From contig JAYSBP010000006.1 in NCBI GenBank assembly GCA_041915365.1, forward strand, positions 1-64,000: 64,000 nucleotides of DNA. The letters run 5' to 3'. The stretch comes from UBA6016 sp041915365 (GTDB lineage Bacteria; Campylobacterota; Campylobacteria; Campylobacterales; UBA6016). This document shows positions 40,510 to 49,580 of this stretch, one piece after another. Numbering within the stretch: position 1 is the stretch's first letter; each line of letters opens with the position of its first letter. The position numbers and the translations under genes were made by a program. The notes under the pieces are model-generated. The model saw nothing but the letters and a program-made list of their open reading frames with translations. It had not been told where the DNA came from and ran no database searches.

Positions 40510-43500
40510 ATGAAAGTCGGCGACTATATTCTCGGATCGGTTATTTACGAGAGTCAAAGAACTATCGTTTACAGAGCCAAATCACCAAGCGGTGAGTCCG
40601 TTCTTATAAAAACCGTGCCAGACGGCTACACTGCCGCTGATGCCAACAAGCTATACCAAGAGTTTTTAATATCAAAAACGCTTGACGACAAATATGCCTC
40701 AAAATATATAGAGCTAATAGAAGATAAAAAAGTATATCTAGTCAAAGCCGATGACGGATTCAAAAGACTCTCTGAGATTATTCCAGACTCCGGTATGGAT
40801 TTGAGTGAGTTTGCCTTGTATGCCTCTTCTATTATCGATGCTCTCGAATCCATACACTCAAAAAAAGTCCTGCATCTGGACATAAATCCAACCAATATAC
40901 TGTGTGATGAAAAAACTCATTTTGCAAAAATATTCGATTTTGGAATTAGCGAGCTTACCTCCAATGTCGGACGTACCGCAAAAAGCAACATGCACGTGGA
41001 GGGCACGGTAGCCTATATTTCGCCTGAGCAAACTGGACTTGTAAATCAAGGCATTGATGAGAGAAGCGATTTTTATTCCCTTGGCGTTACCTTTTATGAG
41101 ATGCTCACGGGAAGTCTCCCTTTTGTGGATGAGGATACAATTGCCGTTGTGCATGCGCATCTAGCCAGAAGTCCGATAGAACCGCATATCGTTAAAGAGT
41201 CAATTCCGTCCAATTTATCAAAAGTAATAATGAAGCTTCTTGCAAAAGACAAAGAGGAGCGTTATCAGACCCTGCACGGATTAAGGTACGATATCAACGA
41301 GGCACTCAAAACCCATAATAACTCTTTTGTGGTGGGGCAAAAAGATGTTAGCGAAAAATTAACTATCCCACAAAAACTGTATGGTAGAAGCAAAGAGCTA
41401 GAGCTTGCAAAATCAAAAATACTCTCAAGCATAGGCGACAACCCGAAAATTATAATGATTAGCGGCTATTCTGGCATAGGCAAAACTAGCTTTGTAAGCG
41501 AGCTTCGTCCGACCGTTCTTTTGAAAAATGGATATTTTGTAAAAGGGAAGTTCGACCAATACAACAAGACGACTTCATATATCGCTTTTTTGCAGGTTTT
41601 TAGGGGGCTTTTGTCTATCGTGGCGGATATGCCAAAAACGCAAAGACAGAGCACCATCTCGGCTCTCAAGGCTACGCTTGGTGAGAGCTGCTATGTTCTT
41701 ACAAAGATTATGCCGGAGCTTGAAGAGACATTTGAGCTAAAAAGAGATGTTCAACTCTCATATTCGCAGTTAAAAAATCAACTCTCAGTCGCTATCGAGA
41801 GATTTCTTGGCTTTTTTGCGTCAAAAGAGCACCCGTTGGTTGTGTTTTTGGATGATATGCAGTGGGCAGATATGGCCTCCCTTGAGATGCTGGAGCTTAT
41901 ATTTTCATCGCAAAGGCTAAATAGCTTTTTAATAGTCGGCGCATATAGAGACAATGAAGTCAGCCCGTCGCATCCGATGATGCTTAGCCTCCAAAATATC
42001 TCAAAAAGTACCGGCAATATAGATACGATAAGGCTTGGAGCTTTGGATTTGGAGGCTGTGGAGACGCTCCTTGCCGATAGCCTAAAGAGAAGCGATGTCG
42101 TAGAGCTGGCCCGCCTTCTTATACAAAAAACAGAGGGTAACCCATTCTTTTTAAGGCAGTTTATATCCACTTTGCTCTCTCATGGGCTTTTGAGCTTTGA
42201 CAAAAAAACAGGTGTTTGGAGCTGGTCTATACAAAAGATAAAAGAAGAGGGGCTTACAGGTAACGTAATAGAGCATCTAATCGCAAAAATCTCTTTAATG
42301 CCTAGCTACTCACAAGAGTTTATAAAGGCGGCGTCCGTTGTCGGTGATACTTTTGATACTGCGGTTGCGACAGTCCTTTGTTCTATGGATGACAAAACCG
42401 TGCAAGAAGCACTCACGAATCTAATGGAGTCCGGGCTAGTAAAACCGGTCGGAGAGCTAGAGTATGTACAAAAAGACGACGCCTCTACGGCCTATCTGAT
42501 GGCCAGTAAATGCAAATTTGTGCATGATAGGATAAGGCAAGCGTCTTATTCGCTACTAGATGATGACGCAAAAAAGGGCAAGCATCTCCAAATAGTGCGA
42601 AACATCATCAGAAGCGGCGATAGAAGCAAAAAAAGTGTTTTGTACGTGGCTACTCATATTATCCAATCCATAGGGCTTTTGGAAGATGGCGAAAAGCCGT
42701 ACGTCGTTGACTTGATGGTAAAGGCTGCCATATATGCAAAAGAGGCTTTGGCATACGAAGAGGCATCTTCTTACCTAAGGGCGGCAAGCTCAATATTGCA
42801 AAAAGATTGTTGGAGTGGCGAATACGATAAGGCGTTTGCGCTGTATAAAGAGTTGGCGGAGTCACTTTATCTTGCGAGAGATATGGAAGGCGCATCTGAG
42901 ATGTTTGAGTTTTTGCTCTCCAGAGAGCTTGTCGGTTTGGATAGGGCGAAGGTTTACAACTTGCAACTTGCGTTTTATTTCTCGCAAGGTTTTTTGCCGT
43001 TGGCTCTGGAAAGTGGGAAAAAAGCGCTTGAAGCGCTGGGTGAGCCTCTATCTGATGACCCAAATGAGCTTTTGAATATCAAAAAAGCAGAGCTAGAATG
43101 GCTTGAGGCAAATATAGATTCCATAGAAGAGCTAGAGAATTTGCCGTCGCTGGAGAATGAAAAGATAGAACTATGTATGCAAATACTCGTAAATCTGGGT
43201 ATTCCGGCGTTTGTAAGTAGACAGGATATGTTTGGGGTGATACCTCTTCGTATGACTAGACTATCGGCGATGTACGGCAACTGTAGCGTCTCCTCATACG
43301 GCTACACCCTTTGCGGGATGATAATAGGCGCAGGACTTGGGCGATATGAAGACGGCTATAGATACGGCAAGCTGGGCGTCGCCTTGCAAGACAAGTTCAA
43401 TAACAAATCCGTAGAGTGTAAATTACTTAGAGTTTATGGGGCGTACATAGCCTCTTGGGTGCAGCCGCACAAAGATAGCCTTGAGATACTCCGCAAGGCG

Positions 43501-45699
43501 TACAATTCTGGCATTGAAAACGGAGATTTTTTCTATGCGGCGTATACTCTAAATCATATATTTACTAGAGAGTTTTTGCTTGATATGCCGCTAGAGGCGC
43601 TCGAGAGCAAGACTCTTGGTTTTATCGGCTTTTTGGAACACAACAAAGATAGGTCTATGCTTGATTTGCAAGTGTTGTTGGCAAACATACCAAAATGCCT
43701 TCAAGGCAAGACCGTATCCCCTGGTTCTCTGAGCTGCGATGATTTTAATGAAGAATCTGCCGTTGCCTATTGGAAGGAGATTCGGTTTAACACCCTTTTG
43801 GCTTATTATCACGTCTATAAGCTCCAAATAGCATATACCCATTCGCTTTTTGCGGATGCCCTCTCTCATGCAAAAGCGGCCGAGAAATATCTTGGAAATA
43901 TGAAGGGCAATATTCTTGAGACGGAGTGGGTTTTTTACTACGCACTTAGCATATTTGAGTGTGAAACTCCAGATGAAAACAACAAAACACTGATAGATGG
44001 CTTCATGGAGCGCTTTGATAGATGGGGCAAGCTTTGTCCTGACAACTTTGGGGCAAAAGCCTCTGTTTTGAAAGCTATGAATCTAGTATGGCTCGGCGAT
44101 CGTAACGGTGCTTTTGGTTTTATAGAAGAAGTTCTTATATTGGTCGAAGATAGCAAATATACGATGCTAAAAGCCCTTTGTTTTGAGCTTGCTGGACGAT
44201 ACTGGCTTGCAAGGGGTAACAATAGGGTTGCCCTCATGTACCTAAAGGAAGCTGGAGCTTTATACCACGAGCATGGCGCACTTGTCAAAGCCGCAGTTTT
44301 GGTACAGCGCCATTCACAGCTCTTGGGCGATAGCCGTAGTGGCGGCACTCAGTCTATGTCCATTGGCGAGTTGCCACACGATTGGAACATAATCGACGAA
44401 GAGACGATAACAAGAATGGCATTGCTAATATCAAGCAACATTGACCGCACGGAGCTCGTGGAAAAGCTGATGTCCATCATAGCAAAGAGCTTCGGTGCGG
44501 AGTTTGGCGGTTTGATTGTAAATGACGGCGAAGAATTCCGTGTCGAAGGGGTATTTGATATCACCAAGAAGTCGCAAGTGTCGATACTTCATGCACCGCT
44601 AAATGAATACAGCAAACTTCCGAAAAAAGTCATAAACGCCGTAATTGAAAAAGGAAGTATGATTATTTTGGATGATGCTTTGCGTGATGAGCGTTTTTAT
44701 AGCGACCCAATAATACAAGAAAGAGAGATACGCTCACTTGTCTGCTCTCCATTTTTTCTCAAAGAGAGGCTAGTCGGTGTCGTCTATATGGAAAATACTC
44801 TAGCCAAAGGGTTTTTCAACAGTGCAAGAGCAAAAATACTTAATATTCTAATGGCGCAAGCCGCCGTGTCACTAGAGAATGCAAGACTTTTTGAAAAACA
44901 AAAGCAAATTACGGAAGCACTGGAAATTCTCAATAAATCACTAGAACAAAAAGTATTGGAAGAGACGCAAAGAAGGTTGGAAGCTGAAAAATCAATGCTT
45001 CATCAAAGCAAGATGGCAATGATGGGCGAGATGATAGGGGCTATAGCGCACCAGTGGAGACAGCCGCTAAACTCGCTCGGTCTCGGCATCCAAGATATCG
45101 CGGAGGCAAAAAAATTTGGCGAGCTTGACGATGAATATATCGAGAAGTTTCGAGATGAGTCTATGACTATTTTGAAGAGACTATCTAGAACTATCGATGA
45201 TTTTAGAAACTTCTTCAAACCAAGCAAAGAAAAAAAGCTCTTTTGCATAGAGGATGCGATAGAAAATACGATAGGCATAGTCTCCGCACAGCTAAAAAAC
45301 TACGCCATAGATACTATGTTAGAGCACGGTGAGAAGCATTATTTTAACGGCTATGAAAATGAGTTTGAGCAGGTAATTTTGAATTTGATATCAAATGCGA
45401 AAGATGCGATAGTAGATGGGCCGAACAAGCAAAACGGGCGTATATGGATTAAGGTGGAGAGTGAGCAAAACAGGATTTTTATCTACTTATCGGACAATGG
45501 CGGCGGTATACCTGATAGCGTGATAGATAGGATATTTGAGCCTTATTTTACGACAAAAGAGCAGGGCAAGGGAACTGGGGTCGGGCTTTATATGTCAAAA
45601 GAGATTATAGAAAGGCACATGGACGGCAAAATAGAGGCGAAAAATCAAGACAAAGGGGCATTGTTTATTGTTGAGCTTGATGTCGCAGAGGGGTCTTAA
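40510..45699 (+). CDS. Hybrid Ser/Thr kinase-AAA ATPase-GAF-histidine kinase
   Basis: A 1729-residue soluble signalling protein. Order: eukaryote-type kinase (1-265; Lys34, catalytic loop H122-L-D-I-N-P-T-N, DFG 143-145, SPEQTG); AAA_16 ATPase (about 285-540; GYSGIGKTS, VVFLDDMQWAD); a long helical/TPR-like region (about 560-1270); GAF (about 1300-1440); coiled coil; histidine kinase with His1514 in AIAHQWRQPLN, N box NLISNAKDAI, G1 SDNGGGIPD and G2 GKGTGVGLYMSK. The HLDINPTN loop is typical of this multidomain family, well known in cyanobacteria. No receiver is nearby. It overlaps the transglutaminase-like gene (TAATG). Confidence 0.93.
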   Translation: MKVGDYILGSVIYESQRTIVYRAKSPSGESVLIKTVPDGYTAADANKLYQEFLISKTLDDKYASKYIELIEDKKVYLVKADDGFKRLSEIIPDSGMDLSEFALYASSIIDALESIHSKKVLHLDINPTNILCDEKTHFAKIFDFGISELTSNVGRTAKSNMHVEGTVAYISPEQTGLVNQGIDERSDFYSLGVTFYEMLTGSLPFVDEDTIAVVHAHLARSPIEPHIVKESIPSNLSKVIMKLLAKDKEERYQTLHGLRYDINEALKTHNNSFVVGQKDVSEKLTIPQKLYGRSKELELAKSKILSSIGDNPKIIMISGYSGIGKTSFVSELRPTVLLKNGYFVKGKFDQYNKTTSYIAFLQVFRGLLSIVADMPKTQRQSTISALKATLGESCYVLTKIMPELEETFELKRDVQLSYSQLKNQLSVAIERFLGFFASKEHPLVVFLDDMQWADMASLEMLELIFSSQRLNSFLIVGAYRDNEVSPSHPMMLSLQNISKSTGNIDTIRLGALDLEAVETLLADSLKRSDVVELARLLIQKTEGNPFFLRQFISTLLSHGLLSFDKKTGVWSWSIQKIKEEGLTGNVIEHLIAKISLMPSYSQEFIKAASVVGDTFDTAVATVLCSMDDKTVQEALTNLMESGLVKPVGELEYVQKDDASTAYLMASKCKFVHDRIRQASYSLLDDDAKKGKHLQIVRNIIRSGDRSKKSVLYVATHIIQSIGLLEDGEKPYVVDLMVKAAIYAKEALAYEEASSYLRAASSILQKDCWSGEYDKAFALYKELAESLYLARDMEGASEMFEFLLSRELVGLDRAKVYNLQLAFYFSQGFLPLALESGKKALEALGEPLSDDPNELLNIKKAELEWLEANIDSIEELENLPSLENEKIELCMQILVNLGIPAFVSRQDMFGVIPLRMTRLSAMYGNCSVSSYGYTLCGMIIGAGLGRYEDGYRYGKLGVALQDKFNNKSVECKLLRVYGAYIASWVQPHKDSLEILRKAYNSGIENGDFFYAAYTLNHIFTREFLLDMPLEALESKTLGFIGFLEHNKDRSMLDLQVLLANIPKCLQGKTVSPGSLSCDDFNEESAVAYWKEIRFNTLLAYYHVYKLQIAYTHSLFADALSHAKAAEKYLGNMKGNILETEWVFYYALSIFECETPDENNKTLIDGFMERFDRWGKLCPDNFGAKASVLKAMNLVWLGDRNGAFGFIEEVLILVEDSKYTMLKALCFELAGRYWLARGNNRVALMYLKEAGALYHEHGALVKAAVLVQRHSQLLGDSRSGGTQSMSIGELPHDWNIIDEETITRMALLISSNIDRTELVEKLMSIIAKSFGAEFGGLIVNDGEEFRVEGVFDITKKSQVSILHAPLNEYSKLPKKVINAVIEKGSMIILDDALRDERFYSDPIIQEREIRSLVCSPFFLKERLVGVVYMENTLAKGFFNSARAKILNILMAQAAVSLENARLFEKQKQITEALEILNKSLEQKVLEETQRRLEAEKSMLHQSKMAMMGEMIGAIAHQWRQPLNSLGLGIQDIAEAKKFGELDDEYIEKFRDESMTILKRLSRTIDDFRNFFKPSKEKKLFCIEDAIENTIGIVSAQLKNYAIDTMLEHGEKHYFNGYENEFEQVILNLISNAKDAIVDGPNKQNGRIWIKVESEQNRIFIYLSDNGGGIPDSVIDRIFEPYFTTKEQGKGTGVGLYMSKEIIERHMDGKIEAKNQDKGALFIVELDVAEGS

Positions 45700-46274
45700 T
45701 GGTGAGGGAATTTTTGAGATGTACCGAAATAATAGACTTCAGCAATGAGGCGGTAGCCGCAAAAGCCAAGGAGCTGTCTAGCGAATGTGGGAATGACGTA
45801 GAGATAGCAAAGCGGTGCTTTGAATTTGTCCGTGACGAGATACACCATACCAATGATTATAAAGACGATATCACGACTTGCAAGGCAAGCGAGGTACTCT
45901 CGCACGGTACGGGGTGGTGCTATGCCAAGAGTCATCTGTTAGCCGCACTCCTTCGTGCGAACGGCATACCAACGGCTCTATGCTATCAACGTCTCAGCGT
46001 ATACGATGACGGCGCACCGTACTGTCTGCACGGGCTCAATGCCGTATATTTGAAAGAATATGGGTGGTATCGCATAGACGCTAGAGGCAATAAAGAGGGT
46101 GTAAATGCGCAGTTTAATCCGCCGCACGAACAGCTCGCCTTTGGGCTAAACTTCGAGGGCGAGAGAGACATTGACGGGTTATTTGCCGACCCTTTGCCTG
46201 TGGTGGTCGAGGCTCTGAGAAAGTATGATACTAGAGAAGCGGTGCTAAATAATTTGCCTGACTCTGAGAAATAA
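45699..46274 (+). CDS. Transglutaminase-like cysteine protease-fold protein
   Basis: A 191-residue protein of the transglutaminase-like superfamily. The catalytic Cys lies in GTGWCYAKSHLLAALLRANGIP (about 65-75), the His in CLHGLNAVYLKEYGW and the Asp in YRIDARG. The fold is that of bacterial transglutaminase-like peptidases. It starts inside the giant kinase's stop (TAATG), so it is co-translated with it and may act on a common process. Substrate unknown; no signal peptide. Confidence 0.9.
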   Translation: MVREFLRCTEIIDFSNEAVAAKAKELSSECGNDVEIAKRCFEFVRDEIHHTNDYKDDITTCKASEVLSHGTGWCYAKSHLLAALLRANGIPTALCYQRLSVYDDGAPYCLHGLNAVYLKEYGWYRIDARGNKEGVNAQFNPPHEQLAFGLNFEGERDIDGLFADPLPVVVEALRKYDTREAVLNNLPDSEK

Positions 46275-46278
46275 GAAT

Positions 46279-46800
46279 ATGGGCAATATAAAATTAATAG
46301 AACATCGTCAAGCACTTGCCAAAAATGTAAATGCGTATTCGCATGAGCTAAGCAGACAAAATATAGAACGTCTGATAAAGACTCTCGTTCCTCATTTGAA
46401 AAATGCTAGTTTTGACGTTTCGCCAGTAAAAAATCAAGACGCACTATCACAAATAATAAAATTGATGTTTATTACTCAAGATTCACGTCCGTTTTTTCAT
46501 GTAGAAGGTACTGAGTTACCGTTATGCTGGAATTCTCCAAAAGATTGGGATAAAAATTACATTAAATATGAATGGGGTCATTTGCGTTCAAGAAATCAAG
46601 CTGGAGACAAAGCGCATACTTTGGAGAACTTAGGATTATATTCTGCTAGATGTAATCAACATATACAAACCAGTATGCACATAGAAGAGCTAATGATATA
46701 CGGCGGCATACTGGCTCAGCGCATTAGCAATGTGCTCACAGCGAGAAGAAAGTTGTTTGAGTCTGAGCAATGGTTGTTGCTGGTTAAAGAAATATCTTAG
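46279..46800 (+). CDS. HNH-nuclease-like protein
   Basis: A 173-residue, comparatively AT-rich gene. YEWGHLRSRNQAGDKAHTLEN followed by SARCNQHIQTS suggests the beta-beta-alpha metal core of an HNH-like nuclease (W-G-H ... N-L-x-L ... C-N). No zinc CxxC pairs. I can't identify a closer family. It sits between a housekeeping-like unit and a beta-lactamase; composition hints at acquisition. A restriction or anti-phage role is possible but unsupported by neighbours. Confidence 0.55.
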   Translation: MGNIKLIEHRQALAKNVNAYSHELSRQNIERLIKTLVPHLKNASFDVSPVKNQDALSQIIKLMFITQDSRPFFHVEGTELPLCWNSPKDWDKNYIKYEWGHLRSRNQAGDKAHTLENLGLYSARCNQHIQTSMHIEELMIYGGILAQRISNVLTARRKLFESEQWLLLVKEIS

Positions 46801-46815
46801 ATAAAAAGGTTATTT

Positions 46816-47550
46816 TTGAGAATAAATTTTGTATTTATGGCACTACTATTTGGAACACATCTATTTTCTGCCCCACCAAACTTCGGCGCTTTCGACGGTA
46901 CGGCGGTGATGCTAGACCTCAACAGTTCAAAACGTGTGATATACAATGACGCTAGGGCTGATGAGAGGTTAGCCCCATGCTCCACGTTCAAAATCCTCAA
47001 CTCCATCATATCGCTAGATACCGAGGCCGTAAAAGATGAGAACGAGACGGTCAAATGGGATGGCGTGGTGCGTGAGTATCCATCGTGGAATCGTGACCAT
47101 ACGATGCGCTCCGCATTTCCTATATCTGCCGTATGGTTTTATCAGGAGATGGCAAAGCGTGTCGGTAGCGGTATGATGCAAGTGGGCGTAACTGCGGCAC
47201 AGTACGGCAATATGAATACGACACATACGCTGACCGATTTTTGGCTTGCGGGCGGTAGTCTCAAGATAAGCGCTAATGAAGAGGTGGATTTTCTGGCCAA
47301 AATGTTAAAAGGCGAGTTGCCGTTTTTGCCACGTTCGGTAGCGATTACGAAAGATATTATGACGATAGAGCGCAAGGGTGATTATACTTTTGGCGGTAAG
47401 ACCGGAAGTTGTGATGGGATAGGGTGGTTCGTCGGTTTTGTGGAAAAAGGCGGAAATACAAAAGTCTTTGCCGTGAATATAAAAGGCGATGGCGCTAACG
47501 GCGTAAAAGCCAAAGAGATAGCTATCGATTATATGGGTGGAGTGAAGTAG
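46816..47550 (+). CDS. Class D (OXA-type) beta-lactamase
   Basis: A 244-residue serine beta-lactamase with a signal peptide (MRINFVFMALLFGTHLFS). Class D motifs are all present: S56-T-F-K59, S104-A-V106, Y130-G-N132, W143 and K195-T-G197. The start is TTG 46816 with AAAGG 7 nt upstream; the ATG at 46837 would cut the signal peptide short. It hydrolyses penicillins; range cannot be told from sequence. OXA genes are common chromosomal genes in Campylobacterota, and no mobile element is beside it. Confidence 0.93.
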   Translation: MRINFVFMALLFGTHLFSAPPNFGAFDGTAVMLDLNSSKRVIYNDARADERLAPCSTFKILNSIISLDTEAVKDENETVKWDGVVREYPSWNRDHTMRSAFPISAVWFYQEMAKRVGSGMMQVGVTAAQYGNMNTTHTLTDFWLAGGSLKISANEEVDFLAKMLKGELPFLPRSVAITKDIMTIERKGDYTFGGKTGSCDGIGWFVGFVEKGGNTKVFAVNIKGDGANGVKAKEIAIDYMGGVK

Positions 47551-47552
47551 GC

Positions 47553-47571
47553 GGGTAGAGGCTCTCTACCC
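47553..47571. terminator. 8-bp hairpin between convergent bla and csp genes
   Basis: GGGTAGAG-GCT-CTCTACCC is a perfect stem-loop placed 2 bp after the beta-lactamase stop and 7 bp before the CspA stop. Neither strand has a T tract after it, so it may act as a two-way RNA-stabilising hairpin more than as an intrinsic terminator. Confidence 0.6.
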
Positions 47572-47577
47572 AATGGA

Positions 47578-47796
47578 TTATAGAGCCGTTACGTTTTCCG
47601 CTTGTGGACCCTTGTCGCCTTGACCTACCGTATAAGTCACTTTTTGACCTTCTTCTAGAGATACTCTGCCGTATCCTGTCTTGTTGATTTGTCTGAAGTG
47701 TACGAATATGTCTTTTTCGCCATTTTCTTGTGCGATAAAGCCAAAACCTTTTTCGCTATTGAACCATTTTACGGTTCCATTTTTTACGTCTGCCAT
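47578..47796 (-). CDS. CspA-family cold-shock protein
   Basis: A 72-residue single OB-fold nucleic-acid-binding protein. NGTVKWFNSEKGFGFI carries RNP-1 (KGFGFI) and DIFVHF is RNP-2. It melts RNA secondary structure and acts as RNA chaperone. The start is ATG 47796; the preceding ~140 nt (to 47933) encode no gene and would be the long 5' leader typical of csp mRNAs. It is divergent from a large protein that itself begins with an OB-like domain. Confidence 0.95.
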   Translation of the reverse strand: MADVKNGTVKWFNSEKGFGFIAQENGEKDIFVHFRQINKTGYGRVSLEEGQKVTYTVGQGDKGPQAENVTAL

Positions 47797-47984
47797 TGTG
47801 TCGTCTCTGTTTGTAAGGTACGCTCGATTTGTCGAAGCGCTTGAAAATATAAAAAATCGAGTCTTTTGCTTTTCAATGGGTGAAATTATATCCAAAGTAA
47901 ATACTAAGTTAGCTTGAAAATAAAAGCCCATTTTTGGCATCATTAAATGTAACTAAAATATTACAAATAAGGCGGCCTCATAAA

Positions 47985-49580
47985 TTGCGCGGCAAAATAA
48001 GCTATTACAACGAGAAAATGCAGACGGGAATGGTGGTCGACAAGGCTAGGGTCGTATACGAATTCAAGCGTGGAAATTGGTTTGACCAGCATAGACTTCC
48101 AGCCGCAGAGATGTTTGTAGACTTCAAGGCAAACGAGCTTGGCAGGATAGAGCAAATAAAAGAGTCTGATTTTTTGAGGTTACAGCGAAAATACGATGTC
48201 AGCGAAAACGACTTTTGGAATAGTAAAGACGAAGAAGCGCTAGAGGATTTGGCTGTCACAAGACGAGAAAAGCTAATAAACGACGGCATTTTGAGCATAC
48301 AGCCAAAGTCTATAGCCGAGGATTATCCTATCTCGGATTGTTTTTTGGCATATTTTGCCGATGCGGTGGAGCTGATTTACAAGTATGAAGATTTGGCTTT
48401 TAGCGAGTCGCCGCAGGATGGGAGACTTGATTATTTCAAGCTAAAGAGGTTTATGCTCAAGGCGAAAACACAGCTAATCCAAACGGACGGCACGCTGGAC
48501 GTAGAGCCTTTCAATATGATGGAAAGACAACTGTCGGAGCTCGAGTTTGTGGCGGTAGAGACCCTAAAAAACAAGAATAAGACGATGGAAGTTTTGTTTG
48601 AGGAGATTTATCTTAGCCAACAGATAGGATTTTTGAGGATGCAAAGACGGCTCAAGCTTGACTCTGAAAAGGCTTTTGAGCTTGGTATCGCTATCAAGCG
48701 GGCTGTTGAGAATATATCTATGTGGCAGACTAGGGTGAGGGGTGAGCGAAACGAAGAGCGTGCAGCCTCTATGAACCAAAAAATACAGCAGGCGATAGAT
48801 GCGAAAGCGGATGCGGAAGCTCAGCTCGTGACACTACAAAAAAATAAGAATCTATTTGCCGGACATATACAGCATTTTATAGACGCAAAATACGCCGAAT
48901 TTGTGAATAACTTTGGTTTTGAAGCCGAGCTAAAAGGTGTTGTAGATACGCTAAAAAAAGTTATAGAGCATATTGCATTCAGGTACGATACGCTTCTTTG
49001 GAAAGATGCCATTAGCTCAAATATCGTTCGAGGGACTTTTTTTAGGCAGACTAGCGTCGGGAATTTTTGTAGCGTTACTTTTCTTCGCTACTACCTAAAA
49101 CCGTTAGACAAAAGACATCTTAGTAAACCTGATGAGACACTTTATAACTATCTAGCAAAATACGATAGAGATACGGCAAAACACGTTTTGGTGATAAGCG
49201 AGCATCAAGAAATAATAGAAGAGGTCTCTATGGTGGTTTACGACAACTACAAAGATGCCGTTGTTCATCAGTTTCATAGAGCCGTTGACAGTCTGCATTG
49301 GCTTAGGGGCTCTGACGCCGCTATGGCACTTTTTGACGAGCAAAACCGTACGCTATCCCCAGAAGAACTAGCGAGCAACTATGCTGCGGCGCATCCAAAC
49401 GGGAAGTTTGTGATAGTGGCGTTCAACTCAAAAAAACACACAACGACAAAGCCCTCCGAAAATATCGAGATATTAAGACTCGGCGGACTGTACGCCGCAA
49501 AGGAGATAGGGGCGGCAATATCGCAAACACTGAGCGGGCCAGAGTATGCAGAGATTGAAGGATTGGAGCTGCAAGGCTAG
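47985..49580 (+). CDS. Large unknown protein with CSD-like N-terminus
   Basis: About 532 residues. The start RGKISYYNEKMQTGMVVD followed by YEFKRGNWFDQHRLPAAEMFVDFKA mimics the layout of a cold-shock domain (G-x-I-x-x-Y/F-N...F.....VDF), but the RNP aromatic motifs are lost. A helical middle part with a coiled coil (about 265-300) and an alpha/beta C-terminal domain (about 395-530) follow. No family is recognised. TTG 47985 is the best start beside the OB-like domain; an upstream TTG at 47934 would add 17 residues. Divergent from cspA; 4 nt convergent overlap with the AraC-type gene. Confidence 0.75.
   Translation: MRGKISYYNEKMQTGMVVDKARVVYEFKRGNWFDQHRLPAAEMFVDFKANELGRIEQIKESDFLRLQRKYDVSENDFWNSKDEEALEDLAVTRREKLINDGILSIQPKSIAEDYPISDCFLAYFADAVELIYKYEDLAFSESPQDGRLDYFKLKRFMLKAKTQLIQTDGTLDVEPFNMMERQLSELEFVAVETLKNKNKTMEVLFEEIYLSQQIGFLRMQRRLKLDSEKAFELGIAIKRAVENISMWQTRVRGERNEERAASMNQKIQQAIDAKADAEAQLVTLQKNKNLFAGHIQHFIDAKYAEFVNNFGFEAELKGVVDTLKKVIEHIAFRYDTLLWKDAISSNIVRGTFFRQTSVGNFCSVTFLRYYLKPLDKRHLSKPDETLYNYLAKYDRDTAKHVLVISEHQEIIEEVSMVVYDNYKDAVVHQFHRAVDSLHWLRGSDAAMALFDEQNRTLSPEELASNYAAAHPNGKFVIVAFNSKKHTTTKPSENIEILRLGGLYAAKEIGAAISQTLSGPEYAEIEGLELQG

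Noticed and set aside
42659..43063. Antisense open frames inside the giant kinase gene
   Set aside because: No ribosome site or family likeness; strong coding signal on the plus strand.
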